NCBI GenBank assembly: GCA_027924585.1
Contig: BSBM01000608.1
Coordinates: 5,768,501 to 5,832,500, forward strand
Source: Larix kaempferi
Lineage: Eukaryota > Streptophyta > Pinopsida > Pinales > Pinaceae
DNA length: 64,000 nt
Reading direction: 5' to 3'
Position numbers and translations under genes: made by a program. The notes beneath the pieces were generated by a model, which did not search any database, was not told the DNA's origin, and worked only from the letters and a program-made list of their open reading frames with translations. Below, piece after piece: positions 34,064-45,654 of this stretch. The stretch's first letter is position 1. The number at the start of each line of letters is the position of its first letter.

Positions 34064-34668
34064 TGTTGATGTATATGTAACTTCGGAATGTATTTCATCT
34101 ATGTATTTCATATATATTTATTGTACTCTTATAAGAGATGTGTTATTCCTTTATAAGGAAGTGTCGTCATGTGGATTGACAAGTGTCGCAAGTGTTTGTA
34201 CTTGCCGATGGGTTATTAGACCACCATGTGTGGGGTCGGCCCTAAAATATATATTATATTGTGGATGTATCTAGATAGACAAGTCGGCCCCATAAGGTCA
34301 CTGGGAAAATAGGTTAAGTATAAATAAAGATCGGGAGATCTCTATTTGGATCATTTGGAAAGACACACTTCTCTCACTCAGAAAGTGGTGCACTAGTGAG
34401 GAGGAGGATCATCTGTTCTAGGAGACTATCTCAAGTGTATTTTGGTTGTACTTTGGTTGAGCCATTGCTCTCTCTATCTCTGAGGAAGTTGTGGGGTTTT
34501 TCACCTTAGGGTTTTCCCCACGAAAACTCTGTGTCTCTTGTCTCTCATGCTTTTGATTCTTGTGATGCTTGTCATGCTTATTGTGATTGTTATGCATTGA
34601 TATACTGTATATGTTATTCTCTCAGTAAAGATCCAAGAGTATTTTGAATTAATGCTCAAATTTTAACA
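34064..34668 (+). repeat. A 3' LTR (605 bp)
   Basis: It matches 27390-27973, with an extra 21-bp segment near 34565-34586 that repeats 'gcttgtcatgcttattgtgat'. It ends attttaaca and is followed by ttaat. Confidence 0.94.
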
Positions 34669-34749
34669 TTAATGTTGCAAAATCTGGTTGAAAATCATTA
34701 GTCCAACAAAAATCCACAACTTTGGAAAGTTAAAAAAAGAAAGGAGATG
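34669..34749 (-). pseudogene. G RT/RNase H bridge between insertions A and C
   Basis: An 81-bp island of G. The - strand reads VVDFCWTNDFQPDFATL, the usual 'F.W...CQ.AF..L' link between RT and RNase H in gypsy elements. It contains the right target duplication of A (34669-34673) and the left one of C (34745-34749). Frameshifts are present. Confidence 0.8.
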
Positions 34750-36274
34750 TGTTGGATGCTTACACTCTTCTTCGGGTTTTCTAGAAAGACCCAGGTTCTG
34801 CGTGGTTTGAGGAACCAACAAAACCCCTTTTCACCAGCCCTGTTAGAAACAGCCTACGAATAGACTAAGGTCTCACAAGAGGCGAAGTAATGGGGGGGTG
34901 TGGAATCAGGTTCCACAACCAGGTGATGAGTGCTTCAATAAAGTTGGTGAGCAGTGTGCTACAGGACTCGCACTGCAAACTGGGGACTATGCGAAGTTCA
35001 GCTTCTTCGCGAGTAGAACTTAGACTATTGCGCATCCAAGGACTACGCGGCTCGGGGTGGTTCTTCAACAACATGACAGCGCCACAGAGACTGCGCTTCC
35101 TCTTCTTTACTTATGCAACTTGACAGACTTTTACTTGGTGTAAGTTATGCATTCAACAACACTTTAAATGGAGCCTTGCAAACTTATACACTATGACAAC
35201 AATGACTTAACTGTGCACTTCCGGTGCTGTGCAAGGTATTTATCCGATTAATCTATGCATTCATCCAACTATGAAATACTTGTGCATTCAACATTCATTC
35301 ACATATACATTCAATACTTAACATATTATCCCCATCCTTTATCCTTGTGGAGAATACATATAAAATCAAGAACACATGCATTCATAAACTGAATCTCAAC
35401 CATTCACATAAGCAAATACATAGATTTAAATGCATACAATCAATCACATAACACGAAATTTAATGTGGTTCACCCCCAGGATGGGAGCTATGTCCACAGG
35501 AACTGTTGTTATATTACCTTTGGGAAGGGTACAACAGTTCCAGTCTGCGCACTCAGCTACAATCTCTCTTCTCTCTCAGTAGGTGTCTGCGCATGTAGCT
35601 TACAGAGCCTTTACAATCATCTCTCAATAGAGCTCACTCTTCTACAATATTCAAAATGAGACTAATGAAGATTCAACCCTTTCCCTTGAAAAATGTGCCC
35701 TTTTATAGATCGTGCCCATAGGTCACGTCTTTACAATCAAGTGGGCCAAAAACCCTAAGGTTCCCCAAAACTGGCATGGTTTCTCTGCTAATTAGGACTA
35801 TTAGGCTCTGATAGTGACTTCTCCATCGTAGCCATCCTCTGCGCGTGGTCATGTCGCTTTTAGACCTCCTGTCGAGCACATGTCGACAGGTATCTTATAC
35901 CCTGTCTTTCCTTCTCTAACAGCTTTGTGCGACCGGTTCACGTCATGCTGACTCTGCTCGTGTGACCGGTTGCTTTCCTTCCACACCACTCCTTACCCTC
36001 CTGCTGGGAATCATGGAGTACTTCAACTGAAATAGGTCACTTTTGTAGATCGACCCTTCCTCATATTCCTTACCCAAAATAGGTGCCCTGTTGGCACTGC
36101 GCGGTGCTACCACTTCGCGGAACTAGTGCTTAGCTGTGCGGTTCCTACCTTGCTGATACTGCGCTGCACTCAACTTCGCAGCTACCCAAAACTGTCTCCA
36201 TCTGAACTGCGCTCAACTTCGTAGCTTCCAAAACTATGATGCCCAAAAATACCTTACTTGGGATAGGCCCAACA
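34750..36274 (-). repeat. C 3' LTR (1525 bp)
   Basis: On the - strand it begins TGTTGGGCCTATCCC and ends gcatccaaca. It matches D's LTR 18236-19795. A TATA region, ctataaaaggg on the - strand, is near 35705. Confidence 0.88.
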
Positions 36275-36279
36275 AGACC

Positions 36280-39165
36280 CTAACACTTAAATGTGGCTCG
36301 TCCTAGAGCCACTTTTGACTTCTGGTTCCATGAGCTTTCTTCCTCTTGCGGAGCTATCTTAGCAGTGAGCTCTTGATACATTGCGCTCAGCTTAGCAACT
36401 GTATCCTTGGAATCCTCTTCAATTTATTTGATGGTTTCTAACACATACGGTGTTAAGACATCCTGAGTTTGCTCTTGTACTGATGCCTGCACGTCGCAGA
36501 GTTCCTGCAGTTTTCCTTCTATCTTTTCCATTAGTTCATGGTATTCCTCCTACAGGGGCTATGACTTGTCTCTGACTTTAGCCTCTTGTTCTCTTAAGAC
36601 TACAAGTTGTCTTTTTATTTCTCTGACTTCTGGGAATCTGCAGAGTCTTTCTTTTGGTGGTAGGGTCTTTATTTCCACGTTTAGTGTTTCTAATGCTGCC
36701 TCCTTTTCCTTCAAACTTGTTTGGATCTACAGCAGCTTGGGGTCTTCTTGCAGTGTGGTGAACATGCTCGTAGCTTCATCCAACAAGTTTTGACACTTTT
36801 CTACTTCGTTGGATATGATATCTGCGGCTGCTTTTTCTTATGCTGCTTTGAGCTCTGCTTGATCTGGTGGCGTCTTTGGCTGATTCTGTGCTTCCAAAGT
36901 GGAAAGATTTGCTTGATAATCAGTCTCCATATCTTTCATCTCAGCCTTAAGATCACTGAATACCGAGCTGATCTTAAGGATAGTATCCACGAGCTCTGGC
37001 TACTTGTCGCATTCTGGTATCTCCGTGCAGATTGAAGCCACAGTCTGCTCTATTCTTCTTCAATGGTCCTGTTCAGCTTCAAGTGCCTTAGTTCTTTTCA
37101 AGCTTTCTTCCTACGATTGCTTATAATTTTCTTGCAATTGATGGTGTTGGTTTAGCATGACCACATTTCTATCATGGATCTCTTCAACAACCTGCAAGTG
37201 TAGATTGTGTAGTCCTTCAAGGGGTAGCATGGCGATGTCGACCTCTACATGCTCTATGCTCTTCATACACTAAGCTAACTCTTCACGTGGTAGCATTACG
37301 CTCAACGGGTCAAGTTTGACGATGCGCGGTTTAGGTGCTAAGGTCAGGGCTAGAAGTGGTTTCTTTGGCTGCGATGTGTCCCCTGAACTTCCTTTAGGTT
37401 CTGATTCTCACGACACGACCAAGTTGTGCTGGACTTTCTCAAACATCTATGTTATTCCTTGCAGCATGGTGAGATTCTTCTGCAAACTCGCTTGAATCTC
37501 CTCATCCTTACTATATTTGAGGTTCAACACATCTTCTAGATGTGCGTTGACCGTGGATACGATCATCTCATAATCGTCGTCGTGCAGCTTCGCTTTTGAC
37601 TGGCCCTTTGAATCCTTCTGCTTCTTTTTCTAGACTTTTTATTGTACTAAGCTTCCGGGCTCCTTCCTTTTCCCTGATGGTAAATCTTGGACAATTGGTG
37701 CTGACATTGGGTTACTCTCTTCGGAGTCACTCTCAATGATCATAGGTCCTTTGACCTTCCATTCATCCATCCATTCCTTCATAATGAGGTCAATTTCTGC
37801 TTCATCCATGTGATAGTTCCCTTGGAACCATTTAGGGTTCCTCTTCTGTTCCTTCGTTGAAATGTAGATGGAATGCATGTCAGTGTAAAATTTTAAGGTG
37901 CGAATATACTTAGTTGTTACCTGCTTGGATATGCGTAGTGTGCGAATAATAATGTCGTGCAGCTGCTCATAGTATGTGTGGAATACTTCACTCGACGCGT
38001 GTTGTCTTTCTGGCATCAAATTCCCCCAAAGATTCACATACCTTGGCCCTCTACAGTTATTGCCGGTAGTGTTAAGGCCAACATAGTGCCTTGGGTCCTT
38101 CCAATCTACAAACGCAATTAATACCATCAACCAACTATAATGGAAGATAATGCCATAGACCTGAGTTTCACGGACATCTTCGAGAAATTCATTCAATAGA
38201 TGCTGGCACTAGTTAAATCTCCCCCCCGTTGTGGCCTTTTCCCCAAGGAGCACTGCACCAGATGGGACTTCTGTTGGCCTTGCTTTTCTCAAAATGTTTT
38301 CTGCTAGCAGTTGTGTTATGAACCACGTAGCATCATCAGCTATATCGTCCATGATGAATCCTCTTTTTCCTTTCAGAATCTGATGTGCCTTCTTCATCTG
38401 CGCAGTGACTTCCTTATCTCTGGATTTGCCTTGAAAAAATTTCTTACATTCCTCGCCTTGTTTGATTAACCATGTGATGTGATGGATCAGGTCGATGTTC
38501 AGGTCAACGTTCCTATCCAACCAAAGGTAGCCTTGGTGTGTGCGTGATATGAGTATGTGCACCACCACATTAAGTTCTGGGATCCAGTCGAAGTGCGGGA
38601 GCCACAATAGGTTCAACAACCTTGATTCCACTACTTCGACTAACCAATTCTACGCGACCAACACAGGATTTCCTGTCACATTGTTCCTCCATCACATATA
38701 TCTATCAGGATGAAATTGTGGGTACTTCGGTTCAGTCGGCTCCTTTTGCATTTGAAGTAAGTCGTAGTCCTCGAACTTACAATCCACGAGCTTACCCAAC
38801 AAATTTGCTTTTGGATTCACATGTTTGGACATTGGTAAAAGTGGTATCTCATACTTCGCGTTTCTGGATAGCTTAATGGATGGTGCATCCTATGCATGCA
38901 GAGAGATATACTCAAGGGTCAAGGTTAACAAGATTTCTTTATTTCCGAGCAGAACTTTTGGCAGCTTGGAGCTCATCATCTTCGGCTTTGTCTTCTCGAC
39001 TGTTGGTTCCTTTCCCTTAGCTTGCATGACTGTGGAATGTCATGGGGAACGCCATCAACCTTGACCTTTCTCTGTAACAACCTTCTTAGCAGGGGTTATC
39101 ATTAAGCCTTCAAGGCTCGTTTTCTTAAAAAAACTCACAACTTGCTCGACTGTGAACTCTTGCAT
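36280..39165 (-). pseudogene. C extra ORF downstream of integrase, 962-codon frame with about nineteen stops
   Basis: A single - strand frame runs from ATG 39165 (MQEFTVEQVVSFFKK) to TAG 36282-36280, six bases from the LTR. Its length is an exact multiple of three and the open pieces 38631-38209 and 38196-37639 lie in it. It is interrupted only by nonsense codons: by my reading eleven TAG, five TGA and three TAA. The N-terminal third is mixed, and the middle has LWLPHFDWIPELN and GKRGFIMDDIADDATWF. The last 400 codons are strongly coiled-coil in type (Glu/Lys/Leu/Gln-rich, e.g. HHQLQENYKQ, DLKAEMKDMETDYQ). D carries the same C-terminus. I recognise no named domain. It occupies the env position, but I see no signal peptide or membrane span. 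Confidence 0.75.
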
Positions 39166-39399
39166 ATATTGGAATTTATTCTGCCGACTCATGGGATAAC
39201 TAAGTGTTCTTGGAAAACAGATTCACTCTATGGCTGGGAGAAAAATTTCAGAGTTTCGGTAATGCCCGCGAGTCCAAATACAACGGTATTTATAGGCACA
39301 GTTAGGCTTGGCTGTGCCCATCAATGGCTAGAAAATCATTAAATGGCATGTCTATTGTCCAAATCCACTGAGGATTCGGGTCCTTTCTTTCATTTATTG

Positions 39400-40668
39400 C
39401 TTCAGAACGACTATTTTTTTTGCTAAATGCTCAAGCGATCGTCGGAAAAATCACTGTATAACGACTACTTTTCGGACTGACATTTGAACGGCTAGTTTCT
39501 TGAAGCATTGCGTCGAACACAACAAGTGTAGAAGCCTTTCTTCTATTGTTTTTCATCCTCCATGCATGTAAACACAACAATCTATAATCTTGGTACAATA
39601 TACTCCATAGGCATGACAGCTTCCTGTCCATAGGCCAATCTAAAAGGTGTATGGCCTGTCAACTTCTTGCAAGTGGTTTTGTATGCCCATAACATAGCTG
39701 GAATGCGCAGATCCTAGTCATCTCTGTTGACATTGCATACCTTTGTCAGTGCATTTTCCAGTACCTTGTTGAAAGATTCAACTCTTCCATTGGCTTGAAG
39801 ATGGTACAGTTTACTCCTTTGATGATAAATGTGGAATTATTCTGTCAGTGCTGCAATTGTCTTATTCAAAAGTGAGTGCCTTGATCACTCATCAAAATAT
39901 TCGGGCATCTAAATCTAGTAAGGATGTTCTCAAAGATGAACTGCACGGCAGTAGCTGCGCTACAGTCTTTCATTGTTTTAGCCTCTGCCCATCTGGTGAG
40001 ATAATCAGTCGCAGTGATAATATATCTCGCACAAGTCCTTTTTCCCAGTGGGTTAATAGGTCCCACGAAATCAATGGACCATTTATCAAACACTTGAAGT
40101 GGAAACTGCATATTCAATGACATTTCATCTCTTTGTAACGACTTTCCTGTCCTATGATGGACATCGCAACTTTGGCAATGTTCCTTTGAATCTTTGTGAA
40201 TTGTAGGCCACCATAGCCCTGCTCGAAATATCTTCTGTGTAGTGACCTCCCTATACACTTGAATGTGCCTCAGCCAATATGAATTGCTTCTCATGCTCCA
40301 ACACACATCTACGCAACACTTCATCTAGTTCCAACTTGTATAGTTGTCCCACTATGATAGTGACGTCTACTGCTCTGACTACTAGTTGCTTTTTCTACTA
40401 CGTAGTGAACTCTATGGGTGCCAATCCCGTAGTAAAAAAGTCTATAATGTCCATGTAATAATCATTGTCAATCTGTATTGTAAACAACTGCACGTCAAAC
40501 ATATTGTCTTCGAGGTTGGTGGGTTCTTCGCCTAACTCAATCCTTCATAGATGGTCAGGTCCTAGGTTCAATCTGCCTAGCTTAACTACAATTTCAAAAT
40601 CATACTCCTGGAAGAGTAGTAATTATTTGCAAATTCTCCCCCCTAACACTGGTTTATTGACCAGATAC
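39400..40668 (-). pseudogene. C RNase H end and integrase
   Basis: Reading on the - strand from 40668: the end of RNase H (LLLFQEYDFEIVVKLGR), then the zinc-finger region (LRRCVLEHEKQF, AEAHSSV, GGHY), then the core at 40324-39866 (WWPTIHKDSKEHCQSC, FDKWSIDFVGPINP, YIITATDYLTRWAEA, NILMSDQGTHF). The core continues through stops ([31 protein letters not shown]) to about 39430. The first two catalytic Asp are present. The left edge at 40668 is the B insertion. Confidence 0.88.
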
Positions 40669-41277
40669 TGTTGATGTATATGTAACTTTGGAATGTATTT
40701 CACCCATGTATTTCATCTATGTATATTGTACTCCTATAGAGAGGTTATTATTCCTCTATACGAAAGTGTCATCATTTGTATTGACAAGTGTTGCAAGTGT
40801 CGTAACTTTCTGATGGGTTATTAGACCACCATGTGTGGGGTCGGCCCTGATTAAGTTAACATTGGGTTATTGTACTAAGCTAGACAAGTCAGCCCCATAA
40901 GTTTATTGGGAAGTCAGGACAAGTATAAATAGAGATCTCCTGATCTCTATTTGAATCACTTCATAACTCACTCTTCCATCACTCGGAAAGTGGCGCACAT
41001 GTGAGGAGGAGGATCAACTGCTAGGAGGAGTCTCTCTATGTGTACCTTGGTTGTACTGTTGCTCTATCTATCTCTGAGGAAGTTGTGGGGTTTTTCACCT
41101 TAGGGTTTTTCACCTTAGGGTTTTCCCCACGGAAACTTTGTGTGTCTATTGTCTCTTATGTTTGCATCTTATTATGATTGATATGCTTGCTATGATTGAT
41201 ATGCATTGATATACTGTACATGTTATTCTCTCAGTAAAGATCCTAGAGTATATTGAATTAATGCTAAAAAATTAACA
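40669..41277 (+). repeat. B 5' LTR (609 bp)
   Basis: It starts TGTTGATGTATATG and ends aaattaaca. A TATA box (tataaata) is at 40924-40931. 'caccttagggtttttcaccttaggg' is a local 18-bp duplication near 41097-41131. It matches A's LTR. Confidence 0.93.
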
Positions 41278-41289
41278 TGGTATCAGAGC
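41278..41289 (+). promoter_or_regulatory. B primer-binding site (initiator Met tRNA)
   Basis: tggtatcagagc follows the LTR, as in A. Confidence 0.95.
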
Positions 41290-41851
41290 TAACCTGAGAA
41301 GAAGACATTGTGCAGTGGCAAAAACCAGGGTTTCTTGTTTATTGGGTTTCTCTCCACATATTTTGGAAAAGAAATATGATAGATTGACTCTCCTCAGCAA
41401 GTTGAATCTTTCTGTCCAATCAAAATTCAGTTTTGAGCATGTTCAGTTTTGGCCCTAAAAATCAGGGTTTCCACAAAAATAGGAATTTCTGAAATCTGAA
41501 GACATAGCTGGAAGCTCCTTGGAAAAATTGAAGTTTAGAGCTTTGGATCGAGATTTTTGGCTACGTAAATCTATGGGAAACTCAAACCCTAATTCAGGGT
41601 CCTCCCTAGTGAAACCGGGAAGACTAAAAGGCATTTATGAAGGGTGAAGCTTTGCAGATCTCAAATTCTGAATACACCAGGCTTATCAGTTCATCAAGGT
41701 GCATCTTTATATCCTTTCAGAAAGTTGAAATTCACATTTTGAACTTTTAGGGTTTCTTTGACAAACCCTAATCCGGGATCAGATCCAGTTTTCAGCAAAT
41801 CAAGTGGTAAGACCTAAATCTTTTCTATTTCCATTTGAAGTACTCTTTAAG

Positions 41852-44095
41852 ATGTTTCACCACACCAAGCTTGAGGATAAGCTTGAAGGGGCTGATAAAT
41901 TCCGAGCATGGAAGTATAGGATTGGGTTAATCCTGGAAGAAAATGAGTTGGACTCTTACATAAGGGAAGAGGTCCCTGTCCCAGAGGAAGAAGAGGCTAA
42001 AGCCCTCCATAAGAAGAACTTGGTCAAGGCAAAGAGGATCATTGTTGATTCTATCAAGGACCATCTCATCCCACATGTGTCATCTCTAAAGACACCAAAA
42101 GAGATGTTTGATTCCCTAACCAAGCTATTTGAAGGGAAGAACATAAATTAGAAGATGACCCTACCTAACCAATTGAAAGGGGTAAAGTTTCAGAATGGAT
42201 AAACCATTCAATCTTATTTTTCTAGGGTCTCTCAGATCAAGGAACAACTAGAAGCAGTGGATGAAATGGTGGAGAATGGTGAAGTTGTCATGACCACTCT
42301 GAATGGCCTACCCAAGTCATGGGATTCCTTTATTAAAGGAATTTGTGCAAGAAAGAAGTTGATCTCCTTTAGCAGACTGCAGGAGGAATGCTCTCAAGAA
42401 GAAGCTAGGCTTGTGGCCCGAGAAGAAAAGATGGAAAATGAAGATCAAGAACTCACAACACATGCCAGGAAAGGCAAGTCCAAGAAGGAATCATCTCATA
42501 ACAGGAAATATTCACACCACCATTACCATAAAGATAAGAAAGATCTCAGGTGTTTCACATGCAATGAGAAGGGACACTTTGCTGCAGATTGTCCCAAGAA
42601 GAAGAAAGACAACAACTTCAACAAGAAGAAGAAGAATAACAAAAGAAGATATCATGCTCATGTTGCTAAGGATGATGAACCTCCTAGGAAGAAAGCTAGA
42701 GCAGTAAGTGATGATGATGACTCATCAAGTGAAGAAAAGTATTTTCTAATCTCTGCTCTCATAGGTACTATTTCTCATGGTTGTAATGATTGGCTAATTG
42801 ATAGTGGGGATTCTAAACACATGATTGGGTTTAAAGAATCTTTTGTAAATCTATCTGAACATGAATCACCCCATAAAGTGAAACTTGGGGATGATTATCA
42901 ATACCCTATCAAAGGAAGTGGGGAAGCCTCCTACAACCTAGAATCTGGAAAGTCCTTGAAGATGAAAGATGTGTTATTTGTACCTGGGATCAAGAAGAAC
43001 CTACTGTCCATCTCTGCATTGGATGCAAAAAGCATGAGGGTTTCATTTTTAGATGGCCAAGCCCTAATGTGGCCAAAGGGTAAAACTATTAATGATGCAG
43101 TGGTGATTGGAGAGCAAGAGGGAGGATTGTACAAATTGAAGGGACAACATGAACATGCCATGGTACATGAATCCATGGAGCCAAATGAACTTTGGCATTG
43201 TAGGCTTGCTCATGTGCACTACAGAGCACTACCAATTGCAAGCAAAGCTGTAGAAGGTCTTCCTGAAATCAAGACCAAGCATGAAGGTGTTTGCAAGGGC
43301 TATGGAAAAGGAAAGAACATACAGAAGGAATTTCCAAGTAGTGAAAGCAAATCAAAAGGAATCTTGGAAATTATCCACTCTGATGTATGTGGTCCGATGT
43401 CATCCAGTTCTCTAAGTGGGTATGTTTACTATGTCTCTTTCATTGATGAATTCTCCAGGAAGACTGGTTTATTTCTTGAAGAACAAAGATGAAGTGCTTG
43501 AAAAGTTCAAGGAATTCAAAGCCTTGATGGAAAATCAAACTGATAAGAAAATAAAGACATTCAGTTTAGACAATGGTGGAGAATTCACTTCAGGTGACTT
43601 CAAGAAGCTATGCAGTGATTCAGGGATTAAGAGGGAGTTGACTGCTCCCTATAATCCACAACATAATGGAGTTACAGAAAGGAAGAATAGAACAATCATG
43701 GAAGCAGCACGAGCAATGCTACATCACCAGGATCTACCTATGCATCTATGGGCAGAAACAGCTAGGACAGCTGTATATGTGCAGAATAGAACTCGCCACA
43801 AGATATTGGACAACAAGACACCAGAAGAGGTCTTATCTGGTAAGAAACCAGAAGTCATCCATCTCAGAATATTTGGTTGTCTAGTATACACTCATGTCCC
43901 AAAGGAAAAGAGGACTAAGTTAGATCCTTCAGGAAAGAAGGGTATTTTTGTGGGTTACAGTGAAAGCTTGAAGGCTTATAGAATATACTTTCCAGGGTTC
44001 AAGAAGATTGATGTCAGCAGGGATGTAACATTTGATGAAAACTCAACATTTATCAAATCAAGGAAGACACCTGTTGAAGATCATGAAATACCAAG
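41852..44095 (+). pseudogene. B gag, protease and integrase (broken)
   Basis: The frame starts at ATG 41852 (MFHHTKLEDKLEGAD). It holds a UBN2-type gag, a zinc knuckle CFTCNEKGHFAADC near 42550, protease in which DSGAS is DSGDS (near 42802), and an integrase with LDNGGEFTSG and NPQHNGVTERKNRT. Stops occur at 42149-42151 (TAG; A has CGG) and near 42198 (TAA; A has GAA). A one-base loss near 43464 moves the reading to the 43416-44123 frame. The text is about as well preserved as in A, but B was not functional. Confidence 0.92.
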
Positions 44096-45004
44096 AGGAA
44101 GCTTGCAGCCGAGTTCGAGATGAAGGACTTGGGGTTGATGCACTATTTTCTAGGCATGTAGGTGTGGAAGAGTGCAGATGGGATCCTACTTGGACAAGGG
44201 AAGTATGCAGCAGAGATCCTGAAGAGGTTCAGGATGATGGACTGCAAGGCCATGCCCACACCTATGGCATAAAACTTGAAGCTTCTGTGTGATGCTTCAT
44301 CTGATCCGGTTGATGTCACTGTGTATCGTCAGATGATTGGGTCCTTGATGTACCTGATGAACACGAGGCCATATATTTGCTTTGTGGTGAACACATTGAG
44401 CCAATTCCTGACAGATCCTAGAGGTGTTCACCTGGTTGCTGTAAAGCATATTCTGAGGTACCTGAAGGGTACGGTTGACTATGGGCTCAAGTATGATGTG
44501 AATCAAAAGTTTAACCTACAGGGCTATGTTGATTCAGACTGGGCAGGTAGTGCTGCAGATAGGAAGAGCACTTCTGGGTGCTACTTCAGTATGGGATCAA
44601 GTGTGATCTCTTGGTTTAGCAAGAAGCAGTCTTGCATAGCATTGAGTACAGTTGAAGCAGAGTATGTTGCTGCTTGTTCAGCTAGTTGTGAGGTAGTATG
44701 GTTTCAGAAGCTACTGTCTGAGTTATTTGATCTCCCGCTGGAGGCTATTGGTATCCTTTGTGACAACCAAAGTTGTGTGAAGCTGTCTGAGAATCCAGTG
44801 TTCCACGACAGGTCGAAACACATTGAGATCAAATATCACTATATTAGGGATATGGTGCAGAGAGGAGCAGTGAAGCTCATGTATGTTGTGACGGATGAGC
44901 AGGTTGCATATGTACTGACGAAACCACTAGCCAGAGTGAAGTTAGAGTACTTCAGAGAGAGGCTTGGTGTTCTTCAGATTGATGACACTTCGAGGAAAAA
45001 GTGA
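44096..45004 (+). pseudogene. B RT end and RNase H, after a deletion of about 0.9 kb
   Basis: At about 44090 the reading jumps from the integrase/RT spacer (matching A near 30805) to the RT region after the YVDD box (matching A near 31690, RKLASEF). The catalytic RT core is missing. TAG near 44159 and TAA near 44270 follow. From 44276 the RNase H frame is open to the TGA at 45002-45004 (VDSDWAGSAADRKS, STVEAEYVAA, ILCDNQSCVKL). Confidence 0.92.
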
Positions 45005-45109
45005 TGGAGACATCTGCTGGAGACATTCCAAGCATGATGAGAGGAGGATCCTTCCCATGGCTATGGATGTAAGCGTTGGATGATGAGCATCAGCACGATG
45101 CTCCAGTTA

Positions 45110-45430
45110 CTGCTCTATGTATGTATGCATCATGTTGGATGTTGGATATGATAAGTGGATCATTTATATGTATGTATGCATCATGTTGGATGCGGGATAT
45201 GATCAGTGGATCATTTATATGTATGTATGCATCATGCTGGATGCTGGATATGATCAGTGGATCATTTATATGTATGTATGCATCATGTTGGATGCTAGAT
45301 ATGGTCAGTGGATCATTTATATGTATGTATGCATCATGTTGGATACTGGATATGATCAGTTGGATAATTTATATGTATATGTATGTACACATCATGTTGG
45401 ATGTTGGATATGATCAGTTGGATCATGTGT
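45110..45430 (+). repeat. B 51-bp minisatellite
   Basis: 'catcatg(t/c)tgg' recurs at 45128, 45179, 45230, 45281 and 45332, exactly 51 bp apart, then at 45390. A 51-bp unit is 17 codons, so a spurious 137-codon frame stays open (repeats of MYASCWMLDMISGSFIC). It is related to the 57-59-bp units in A. Confidence 0.95.
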
Positions 45431-45654
45431 ATGTATCTGTAGATGTATCAGTGGATACATGGTATGATCAGGTAGATCATGTATGTTGATATGTATCCAG
45501 TATGATTAGGTGGATCATGTATTTGTATGTGTATCAGGTGGATACATTGTATGATCAGGTAGATCATGTATGATGATATGTATCAGGCAGATATTGTGTA
45601 TGCATTAGGTGGATGAATTGTATGATCATGGATGACAGGGCATTAGACCCCGAA

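Larger units (their letters stand above)
27390..34668 (+). mobile_element. A: near-complete Ty1/copia retrotransposon
   Basis: It is 7279 bp with LTRs of 584 and 605 bp, an initiator-Met primer site, a leader, one gag-pol frame, a long 3' UTR with two kinds of tandem repeat, a polypurine tract and a perfect 5-bp target duplication. It is inserted in the RNase H region of G. The LTRs differ by roughly 20-25 substitutions plus a 21-bp insertion, so it is not recent. Confidence 0.95.

Noticed and set aside
34750-36285. LTR start at the upstream TGTTAGGG (36285, - strand)
   Set aside because: The AGATG duplication at the right end abuts TGTTGGGCC, placing the LTR start at 36274.
45076-45489. 137-codon Cys/Met-rich repeat ORF
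   Set aside because: A by-product of the 51-bp minisatellite, without a counterpart frame in A.
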